NCBI RefSeq assembly: GCF_025420485.1
Contig: NZ_JAOEFD010000001.1
Location: 1-64,000, forward strand
Origin: Nesterenkonia marinintestina
GTDB lineage: Bacteria; Actinomycetota; Actinomycetes; Actinomycetales; Micrococcaceae
Reading direction: 5' to 3'
DNA length: 64,000 bases
This document shows, piece after piece, positions 27,093 through 34,269 of this stretch (its first letter is position 1; each line of letters begins with the position of its first letter). A program made the position numbers and the translations under genes. The notes beneath the pieces are model-generated. The model was not told the origin of the DNA. It searched no databases and was given only the letters and a program-made list of their open reading frames with translations.

Positions 27093-27991
27093 AGGCGTCC
27101 ACCTCCACCGGTCAGCACACCGTCGTCGACCAGGTCGCGAGCGATGGTCGGGACGTCGTCGACCCCGGCCCACCAGGCGCCGAGGAGGATGTCGAAGGAC
27201 TCGGGCTCGAAGGGGTCCATCCCGCCCGATGGGTAGGGAGTGAGCTCGCCGAACCAGATGCGGCCGTCGACCTGGTAGAGGTCGACGCGCATGAAGTCGA
27301 AGTCTCGCCCCAGCTCCTCGGCGGCGGCGATCATCTCTTCCAACCCTTCCGGCGCCGGCCCCGGCGGATGGAGCGGACCGCAGTTGCTGATGTCCAGACT
27401 GCGCCAGTCCCGGGTGTAGAAGCGCTCGCCGTCGTCGTCGGTGAACCGTCCCGACATGTGTTCGATGAGCAGGGCCCGGCCGTGGAAGACGAAGAACTTG
27501 AAGTCGTCGATGGAGTTCCCCCCGCCGAGATGCTGCTCCACGATCAGCGTCCGCTCCGCCTCTCCGTAGGCCCACTCCCCGACGGCGTGCCGGTCATAGA
27601 CCTTCAACCACCCCGCAGTGGCCTCATGCAGCTCGTCCGTGGTGGTGGAGCGGTCACCCATGAACACGCGTTTGCTGGAGTGGTTCGGTTTGAGCACCCA
27701 TCGCTCGGGCAGCTCCGAGACCGGCAGCTCCGAGACGTCGCGCCCGTGCCACAGCGTCTGGGGGACCATCAGGTTCGGGCAGCGCCGGGCGGCGAAGGCC
27801 TTCATGCGCAGCTTGTCACAGGTCCACGCGAACCTGTCGTCGCGATCCTGGAGGAGACGCCGGACCAGGAACTCGGAGAAGCGGCTGGGACTGGAGAAGT
27901 TGCCCCACCGTCCGAACCGTCGGCGGTACATCAGGTGGCGCAGAAGAGGGTCGGGGACCACGCGCAGGAGCCTGCGGACGTCATCATGCAT
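27089..27991 (-). CDS. TupA-like ATP-grasp protein
   Basis: A 300-residue protein of the TupA-like ATP-grasp group, named after the teichuronopeptide enzyme of alkaliphilic Bacillus and often found in polysaccharide clusters. It carries RWVLKPNHSSKR (nucleotide-binding Lys), LIVEQHLGGG, DDFKFFVFHGRALLI and FDFMRVDLYQVDGRIWFGELTPYP near the C-terminus, the Mg-binding part of the fold. It should ligate an amino acid or similar carboxylate to an acceptor, perhaps decorating the polymer. It overlaps both neighbours (8 nt with the flippase, 4 nt with the glycosylphosphotransferase). Confidence 0.83.
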   Translation of the reverse strand: MHDDVRRLLRVVPDPLLRHLMYRRRFGRWGNFSSPSRFSEFLVRRLLQDRDDRFAWTCDKLRMKAFAARRCPNLMVPQTLWHGRDVSELPVSELPERWVLKPNHSSKRVFMGDRSTTTDELHEATAGWLKVYDRHAVGEWAYGEAERTLIVEQHLGGGNSIDDFKFFVFHGRALLIEHMSGRFTDDDGERFYTRDWRSLDISNCGPLHPPGPAPEGLEEMIAAAEELGRDFDFMRVDLYQVDGRIWFGELTPYPSGGMDPFEPESFDILLGAWWAGVDDVPTIARDLVDDGVLTGGGGRL

Positions 27992-29372
27992 GGTTGGTCA
28001 CCTTTCCTGAGTGTCGTGCGGCGTCGGAGGCCGTGACCGGCGACTCCTGCCGCGAGGAGGTGTGGGCGCCCGTTCGGCGATGTCCGATCAGCAGACCGGG
28101 GACGACCTGTGCGCACAGCACGCACAGCACCATCGAGGCCGCAGGGGCCGCGGCCCCGAGGCCCAGCGAGAGCCCCAGCAGTGTGACGGGGACGATCAGG
28201 ACCAGGACCGAGAGGTTCATGGCGGCCTGCTTCCAGAACCCCGAGCGGTCGGTCAGCAGGTTGACCTGGGTGAGATGGGCCGACTGTGCCACCAGTGCCG
28301 CGGAGAAGCACACGACTGCGGTCCAGGACAGCTCCAGCTCCGATCGGCTGACGATCGCGGCGACCGGCCGGGCGAAGACGAGATACCCCATCGCCGCCGC
28401 GAGGCCGAACCCCACCAGGACCATGTTGGCCCGCAGCCACAGCGTCCTGTCGCCGCCGGCGGCGAAGCGTGGCCAGAACACGGTGGCCGCCATGTACAGC
28501 ACCGAGAAGATCGGCATGTACAGCTGAAGCCCCAGAGCGTACTCGCTGAGGACCTCCGGCGACGCCGCGGCCGCCAGGACGAAGCGGCCGTGCTGCTCGG
28601 CGAGCACCATGCCTGCCGTCGCCAGGACCACCGGAACTCCGCCGAGGAGGAGCGGACCCACCGGCGGTCCCTCCTGAGCACGCAGCAGCCCCCCCGGATG
28701 CAGACCCGGGCGGAGCCCGACGGCGTCCGGCTGGCGGAAGGCCGCACGCCAGCACACCAGGAGGAAGACCAGTGAGCCCAAGGGCAGACCCATCGCCAAC
28801 CACATGGGGGCGACGCCGGCCGATCCGGCCAGGAACACGTAGACCACGTTGCCCAGTGCCGGGACCAGCCCGTAGATGACTACGAGGTCGGACCGGTCCA
28901 GCCCGATGAGCACGCGCTCGGCGATCCCTATGGGAAGGCTGAGGAAGAAGACGACGAGGACCACCGTCATGGCGGCGTCGACGTCCGCGGCCAGGGAATC
29001 AGGGGCACGGAAGGCCGCCGACCAGGCTCCCGCGAATCCGAGACCGACGGCGACCACGGCCCCGGCGATGCCGATGACCGTCAGGATCTGCACGGTCCGC
29101 CGGATCAGCAGCGCCGTCTCCCGGCGTGCGGACGCACCGGCGTCGCGACCCTGGGCCACCGCCCTGGTGACCGCGGCGCCCATGCCCAGATCGGTGAACG
29201 GCAGCGCCATCCTGAGCTGGGAAACCAGGGTGATCAGCCCGAAGGCGGCGGCACCGGCATAGTGCATCGTCAGGCCGGCGGCGGTGAGGACCAGAAGCGC
29301 CGAGAGCGGCAGCACCGCCAGCCGGAGTCCGGCTGTGCGGAGGAACATGCCGAGCCACGAGCGTTCAGGCAT
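27984..29372 (-). CDS. Wzx-like polysaccharide flippase
   Basis: A 462-residue polytopic protein with about 12 hydrophobic helices and a short polar C-terminal tail, like Wzx/MATE-type lipid-linked oligosaccharide flippases. Early segments include SALLVLTAAGLTM and a loop LPFTDLGMGAAVTRAVA, the G-x-G-x-A pattern usual after the first two helices. It would turn lipid-linked repeat units to the outer face. I place the start at 29,372, overlapping the glycosyltransferase stop by 8 nt with GGTGG upstream; the open frame continues upstream as a shadow. No Wzy polymerase is encoded beside it. Confidence 0.83.
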   Translation of the reverse strand: MPERSWLGMFLRTAGLRLAVLPLSALLVLTAAGLTMHYAGAAAFGLITLVSQLRMALPFTDLGMGAAVTRAVAQGRDAGASARRETALLIRRTVQILTVIGIAGAVVAVGLGFAGAWSAAFRAPDSLAADVDAAMTVVLVVFFLSLPIGIAERVLIGLDRSDLVVIYGLVPALGNVVYVFLAGSAGVAPMWLAMGLPLGSLVFLLVCWRAAFRQPDAVGLRPGLHPGGLLRAQEGPPVGPLLLGGVPVVLATAGMVLAEQHGRFVLAAAASPEVLSEYALGLQLYMPIFSVLYMAATVFWPRFAAGGDRTLWLRANMVLVGFGLAAAMGYLVFARPVAAIVSRSELELSWTAVVCFSAALVAQSAHLTQVNLLTDRSGFWKQAAMNLSVLVLIVPVTLLGLSLGLGAAAPAASMVLCVLCAQVVPGLLIGHRRTGAHTSSRQESPVTASDAARHSGKVTNHA

Positions 29373-30294
29373 GTCGCCACCGGGAATGGGTCGCCCCGCT
29401 GATCCCGACCATGAGGGCCGCAGGGTGGGCCCCGGAGAACACGGCGCCCCAGAGCTTGCGGACGCCGGCCCCCCAGTTCCCGGCCTCGAAGGCGTTCCGT
29501 GCGACCACCGAGGCGTTGAAGTCCGCACGGGCCCGAGACGAGACGGGCACCGGGAGCGAATCGATCCAGTCGATGCTGGCTCGCCAGTCCGGACGGCGGG
29601 AGACGGATCCCGAGCTGTCCTGGAAGACCCGGACGAGGATGTCGGGCAGGGATCGGAGCTCAGCGCCCTCAGCCTCGACGCGCATGAGCCAGTCCCAGTC
29701 CTGGTGGCGCGGCAGCGCCTCGTCCCAGGGAACGCTCAGAGCCCAGTCACGGCTGCACATCAGCGAGGAGGTCTGCATGAATCGGCGCCGGAGCCGAAGG
29801 GTCGACCGGTCCAGGACGTAGTCGGCCACGGCACCGCCGGGCTTCTCCGACGTCGCGTCAGCGGCCGCCGATCCCGATGCGGAGGAGTAGAGCTGCTCGG
29901 GCACGACCCGGCTCATCTCACCGATCAGCAGGGAACGGGAGCTGACCACGGCACCCTGCTGAGCGTGGGGCAGCTGGGACTCCGACTTCTGGGCGACCCA
30001 TTCGTCGTCGTCGTCGAGGAAGGCCACGTACGGAGTGTCGGCCGCGAGGACTCCGAGGTTCCGCGCCCGGGCACCGCCCTCGCGGCCTTCGGTCGAGATC
30101 AGTCGGTGCGGCATGCCGTCGAGGCGGCGTCGCACCTCTCCCGCGGCGTCCGGATCGTCGAGGACGACCAGCGGCACAGTGGGTTCGGTCTGACGAAGCG
30201 CCGATCCCACCGCCCGCTTGAGCGAGAGTCGGCCGACGGTGGGGATGATCGCAGTCACCAGGGGTTCGGTGCTGTTCGGTCCTGTCGTGTTCAT
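29365..30294 (-). CDS. Family 2 glycosyltransferase
   Basis: A 309-residue GT-A-fold glycosyltransferase. The N-terminus reads VTAIIPTVGRLSLKRAVGSAL, the donor site AGEVRRR, and FLDDDDEW supplies the DxD-like metal site; HQDWDWLMRVEAEG later supplies the acceptor-side acidic motif. It should add one sugar to the growing lipid-linked unit at the cytoplasmic face. The start at 30,294 overlaps the preceding stop by 4 nt (ATGA). The donor and acceptor cannot be read from sequence. Confidence 0.88.
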   Translation of the reverse strand: MNTTGPNSTEPLVTAIIPTVGRLSLKRAVGSALRQTEPTVPLVVLDDPDAAGEVRRRLDGMPHRLISTEGREGGARARNLGVLAADTPYVAFLDDDDEWVAQKSESQLPHAQQGAVVSSRSLLIGEMSRVVPEQLYSSASGSAAADATSEKPGGAVADYVLDRSTLRLRRRFMQTSSLMCSRDWALSVPWDEALPRHQDWDWLMRVEAEGAELRSLPDILVRVFQDSSGSVSRRPDWRASIDWIDSLPVPVSSRARADFNASVVARNAFEAGNWGAGVRKLWGAVFSGAHPAALMVGISGATHSRWRHA

Positions 30295-31079
30295 GCGGTC
30301 CTCCTGGCCAGCAGCGCACGGGCGAGCCGCACGGGTTCGACGAGATAACGTCCGGCGAAGCGTCGCGGATCCGAGGCCAGGCGCCAGGCCCATTCGAATC
30401 CCGTACGACCGAGCCAACGCGGCGCAAGCGACTGCGCCCCCGAGATCTGATCCACAGCACCGCCCACGGTCGCGATCACCGGAATCCGAGTCCCGTCCGC
30501 CACGGCGACCGCGATGCTCTCCTGAAGCGGCATGCCCATCCCGACGAACAGGACCTGGGGGTCGAAGTCCTGCAGACGCCCCAGGAGCTCCGGGAGCCGC
30601 CGCTCGTCCCAGGGGTGGCCCGGGATGCCCAGGTACTCCACGTGGCGGGAGCGACCGGCCATGTGCTCCACCGCCGCCGAGTTGGAGGGCTCGGGCGCTC
30701 CCAGGACGGCCACTCGTCGGACGCAGTGGAGACGATCGCACTCACGGATCCAATCCGTGGAGCCGAGCCGATGGGACACCCCCGTCGCCCCCCGACCGGC
30801 GAGCATGTCTCCGAGGTTCAGCGCGGCCAGCACCGGCATCCCGTCGATCAGTTTGATGTCGGTGCGCTCGTAGAAGCGGCGGAAGGAGTCGTCCGTGGTG
30901 CTCAGGTAGACGGAGTGCAGATTGTGCCCGGCGACCATGAGCCGCCCGCCGTGGTCCACGGCGTCACAGATCTCCGAGAGCAGCTGATCCAACGTCAGCG
31001 GTGTCACGTCGATGTCGAACACCGGTACGCGTCGCGTGAGGGTCATCGGTGCGCCCAGTCCTTTCCCGTCCTTCGGCAT
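30291..31079 (-). CDS. WecB/TagA/CpsF-family glycosyltransferase
   Basis: A 262-residue GT26-family glycosyltransferase, the type that adds N-acetylmannosamine or a related sugar as the second sugar on undecaprenyl-linked intermediates. Family motifs are MVAGHNLHSVYLS, IKLIDGMPVL (the catalytic Asp region), RVAVLGA, VLFVGMGMPLQE and VIATVGGAVDQISG, followed by APRWLGRTGFEWAWRLASDP. I keep the ATG at 31,079 since TAGAAC (minus strand) ends 6 nt upstream, giving a leaderless transcript; a second ATG eleven codons later is possible. First gene of the leftward polysaccharide operon. Confidence 0.9.
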   Translation of the reverse strand: MPKDGKGLGAPMTLTRRVPVFDIDVTPLTLDQLLSEICDAVDHGGRLMVAGHNLHSVYLSTTDDSFRRFYERTDIKLIDGMPVLAALNLGDMLAGRGATGVSHRLGSTDWIRECDRLHCVRRVAVLGAPEPSNSAAVEHMAGRSRHVEYLGIPGHPWDERRLPELLGRLQDFDPQVLFVGMGMPLQESIAVAVADGTRIPVIATVGGAVDQISGAQSLAPRWLGRTGFEWAWRLASDPRRFAGRYLVEPVRLARALLARRTA

Positions 31080-31085
31080 CAGAGC

Positions 31086-31091
31086 GTTCTA
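31086..31091 (-). promoter_or_regulatory. -10 of the polysaccharide operon
   Basis: TAGAAC on the minus strand ends 6 nt before the ATG at 31,079. No clear -35 is seen. An inverted repeat CTACTG / CAGTAG (31,150-31,155 and 31,175-31,180) lies about 60-90 bp upstream; it may be the end of the LuxR-type transcript or an activator site. Confidence 0.45.
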
Positions 31092-31205
31092 CACACGCTA
31101 TGGACCGAGCGACGGTTCCGGATCCGTCTTGTCCGAGTTCAGGTGACCGCTACTGAGCGACTCCCGTGGTGTGCCAGTAGTCTCCCCGTGATTCCCAGTG
31201 CAGGG

Positions 31206-34022
31206 TCAGTCGTTGATCAGGCGCCGCAGATCGTGCCGCGAGCCCAGATGAAGCTTCGAGAGGACGTTCGCCACGTGGTACTCCACCGTACGGACCGACA
31301 CCATGAGTCGACCTGCGATCTCGCGGTTGCTGCCTCCCTGGGCCACGAGCATGGAGATCTCGCGCTCGCGTCCCGTCAGCGGGGCCAGTGCCTCCTGGGC
31401 CGAGGCGGTGAGCACGCTCGGGATGCCGACCAGCCGCAGATCGCCGCCCCGGCGGCCGTTCTTCGACATCGGTGCGCGAAGCCGCTGGGCAAGTTCGTCG
31501 GCGGTACGGAAGAGCATCGGCTGCCCCCACCGTTCGAACTGGGATGCGGACCAGCTGACCGCATACAGGACGGACCGTCGTTCCTCGGCCTCCGTGCCCG
31601 GGGACTGGGCCACCGCGTAGGCCATGTCCACCCCCACCAGAGCGGCGTAGAGGCGGGCGGACCAGACGCCCCAGACCTCCTCCCCCTCACTCGCAGGCCC
31701 TTCGCCCCGAAGCGTCGTCCACACGTTCAGCAGATGTCCGAGGGCGTCGTCGGGCCCCTCGCCGGTCAGCGAAAGGAGGCCGGAGAGGTACTCCTCCACA
31801 CAGGCACGGACCCATCGGACGGTCTTGCGGTCCTCTCGGACCTCCTGGACCAGAGGTCCGATGAGGTGGCCGCGCGAGCTGTGCAGGTAGGCCCGTGCCA
31901 GCAGCACCGTGGACCACACCCCTCCGGTCCAATGGTTTCCCCCTCCCCTGACCTTCAGAAGGTGCCGCACCGTGTCCTCGTGGTCCTGACGGGCGATCGC
32001 GGACCAGGCCGCCGCATAGGCCTGGGCCACCGTGACCAGCCGCGAAGGCTCACCCTCATCTGCCGTCATGACGGGGTCGGGCCGCCGCTCACCCCGCGCA
32101 CAGGGGACCAGGTCGACGACGCTGCGCACGTAGGAGCTGAAGTCGTCGCCGATGCTCAGCACGCTCCCCGCCGAGAGCAGGGCCATCTCATGGGCATCGT
32201 TCCACCGACCGGCGTGGAAGAGCACCAGGGACAGCCAGATCCGCGCTGAGGTGAAGACCCCCGCGCCCGGTTCCAGGGGAAATCGGGTGACCTCTTGCAT
32301 GGCGGCGAACCCACCGGCGAGATCACCGGCCCGACAGAGCACGTTGCCCTTCATCAGCAGCAGTATCGCCGTCGGGTAGTCCGGGTCCACCGTCCCGTCC
32401 AGACGTGCGATCAGCGCATCCAGCTCATCGATCATGGTCTCGACGGGGAGATGCTCCACCCGGGTGAGCAGGAGCCACATCTCCAACAGCGCCCGCAGCT
32501 GGACGGCGGTGCCCCACAACGTCGAGGTCCGGTCGAGCACCGGGATCCCCGACTCATCGCCCCCGCCCTCCATCGCCTCGCGGAGTTCCTCCTCCAGGAC
32601 GACCAGTGCGCCGATCGTCGGCTGCAGGAACGACTCGAGGTCGACGTCGACCTGGCGGATGCTGTGTGCCGCTGCGATCGCGGACACCGCCTCGGCGTGC
32701 ACGAGGAGGGTCTTGGTCGGTACCTCGGTGAGGCGTTCCCGACCGGCGAGCAGCCGTTCCGCCCCCTCGATGTCCCCCACCGACATCGCGCGCTGAGCGT
32801 GGATCACATCGGTGAGAGCCCCAGGTCTCAGGTGCGGCACCAGACCGGACAGGGTCCAGGTCAGGGTGGTGCTCTTCACGTACAGGGCCAAGAAGGCGAA
32901 CTCTTCCGCCGTCTCGCCGGTCGGACGGAGATGACATCCAGCTCTGGCCAGCGCGATCGCCTGATCCTTCTCACCGGCGTCCAAGGCACGCTTCGCAGCC
33001 TCGATGAGCTCCGACGCACCTTCTGGTCGAGCACCCTCGGCCTCCCGGACGGGGTCCGACTCCAGAAGAGTCGTGGCGGGATACTCCAGGCTCAGGCGTC
33101 CGGAACGGGACCGCCACTCGATCAGGCCCGTCTCCAACAGCTCCTCCATGTTCAGCTCTCCGCTGCCGAGGACCTCCCGGATCTCCTCGGCCGAGATCGG
33201 CTCGCCGGCGTCGGCGACCAGCGAGATGACTCGGCGGACCTCGGTCGGATAGTCGTCGAGCATGGTGCGCAGGTCGGCCGCCCGACGGTCGAAGGGACCG
33301 TCGACTTCGGCCAAGGCGTTGAGGGCGTCGGTCAGCCGGTTCCCCCAGGTTCCGGTGCGTCTGGTCAGGTGGTCGCAGACGAAGGAGACGATCCCGGGGA
33401 GCCCGTCGGTGGCCTCCCGGATCACGTCAGCGATCATGGGATCGACGGGCATCCCGGTCTGCGCCTCGAGGTGACGTCGGATGTCCCAGGAGTCCAGCGG
33501 GCGCAGCCGCAGCAGCAGACCCTCTGCGGAGGTCTCGGCGAAGCGCGCGAGTCGATTCAGGATCGTTCGTCTTGTCGACCGTGCCGTCAGGACGATGAGC
33601 AGGGGCGCAGAGCGCAGGGTGCGCAGGGCGTCGAAGAGGACGTCGGCCGAGAGATCGTCGATCCAATGGAGGTCGTCCAGGAGCACCACCGCCGGGGTCC
33701 GCACATCACGCGTCCGCCTCAGCAGGGCCTCGACCTGTTCCTCCGGTCCCGCGCCCGGAGAGGGGGAGACGCCCGATCCGTGGAGCAGCTGCCGGAGGAC
33801 GAATCCCTCCGAGCTCCTGTCATGCTCCTGCAGATACACGCTCACGCGACCGCGAGAGCTCATGTGGTCGGCCGCGTGGTGCATCAGGGCGGTCTTGCCG
33901 ACGCCCACAGCACCCTCGATCACGACCAGGCGGGGAGCACGGCGGGTGATGACGTCGGAGACCATCTGTCGCAGGCGCAGCCCCTCGGTCTCACGACCGA
34001 TCAGTACGGGCCGATCCGACAT
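31206..34022 (-). CDS. Large LuxR-type regulator with AAA domain (first)
   Basis: A 938-residue LAL/MalT-type regulator. An N-terminal AAA ATPase has Walker A EGAVGVGKT (about 37-45) and Walker-B-like VVLLDDLHWID; a long helical, TPR-like region follows; the C-terminus is a LuxR helix-turn-helix (LTGREREISMLVAQGGSNREIAGRL region, about 878-938). Such proteins bind a signal or partner, oligomerise with ATP and activate target promoters. I place the start at the ATG at 34,022 because GGAGGAGGAG lies 6 nt upstream; the open frame extends 59 codons further without family content. It lies just upstream of, and on the same strand as, the polysaccharide operon. It is a paralogue of the next gene. 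Confidence 0.88.
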   Translation of the reverse strand: MSDRPVLIGRETEGLRLRQMVSDVITRRAPRLVVIEGAVGVGKTALMHHAADHMSSRGRVSVYLQEHDRSSEGFVLRQLLHGSGVSPSPGAGPEEQVEALLRRTRDVRTPAVVLLDDLHWIDDLSADVLFDALRTLRSAPLLIVLTARSTRRTILNRLARFAETSAEGLLLRLRPLDSWDIRRHLEAQTGMPVDPMIADVIREATDGLPGIVSFVCDHLTRRTGTWGNRLTDALNALAEVDGPFDRRAADLRTMLDDYPTEVRRVISLVADAGEPISAEEIREVLGSGELNMEELLETGLIEWRSRSGRLSLEYPATTLLESDPVREAEGARPEGASELIEAAKRALDAGEKDQAIALARAGCHLRPTGETAEEFAFLALYVKSTTLTWTLSGLVPHLRPGALTDVIHAQRAMSVGDIEGAERLLAGRERLTEVPTKTLLVHAEAVSAIAAAHSIRQVDVDLESFLQPTIGALVVLEEELREAMEGGGDESGIPVLDRTSTLWGTAVQLRALLEMWLLLTRVEHLPVETMIDELDALIARLDGTVDPDYPTAILLLMKGNVLCRAGDLAGGFAAMQEVTRFPLEPGAGVFTSARIWLSLVLFHAGRWNDAHEMALLSAGSVLSIGDDFSSYVRSVVDLVPCARGERRPDPVMTADEGEPSRLVTVAQAYAAAWSAIARQDHEDTVRHLLKVRGGGNHWTGGVWSTVLLARAYLHSSRGHLIGPLVQEVREDRKTVRWVRACVEEYLSGLLSLTGEGPDDALGHLLNVWTTLRGEGPASEGEEVWGVWSARLYAALVGVDMAYAVAQSPGTEAEERRSVLYAVSWSASQFERWGQPMLFRTADELAQRLRAPMSKNGRRGGDLRLVGIPSVLTASAQEALAPLTGREREISMLVAQGGSNREIAGRLMVSVRTVEYHVANVLSKLHLGSRHDLRRLIND

Positions 34023-34153
34023 GGATGTCTCCTCCTCCGCCGGCTTCCGGGGTCCGGCCCCGCTGATGTGGTCCTCCGGATGCCGGTGTCCGTTCCTCCC
34101 ACCAGGCACATCCCCTTCCGTGCGGGGGGAATGATAATTCTCAGGCAGGCGCC

Positions 34154-34171
34154 AGATACTGTCCAGTATCT
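34154..34171. promoter_or_regulatory. 18-bp palindrome upstream of the first LuxR-type gene
   Basis: AGATACTG-TC-CAGTATCT, perfectly self-complementary apart from the 2-bp centre. A related half, ATACTGGA, is repeated upstream of the second LuxR-type gene (minus strand, near 37,311-37,318). It may be an operator; GATACT / CATACT could also be the -10 hexamers. Confidence 0.5.
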
Positions 34172-34269
34172 CATTCGGTTGAGACATGACGGCCCGCACA
34201 ATCCTCGGCGAGGACGACGCTATAGCTGTGGAACAATGCGATCACGTGACCCGCCGATCAGTGCGGCCG

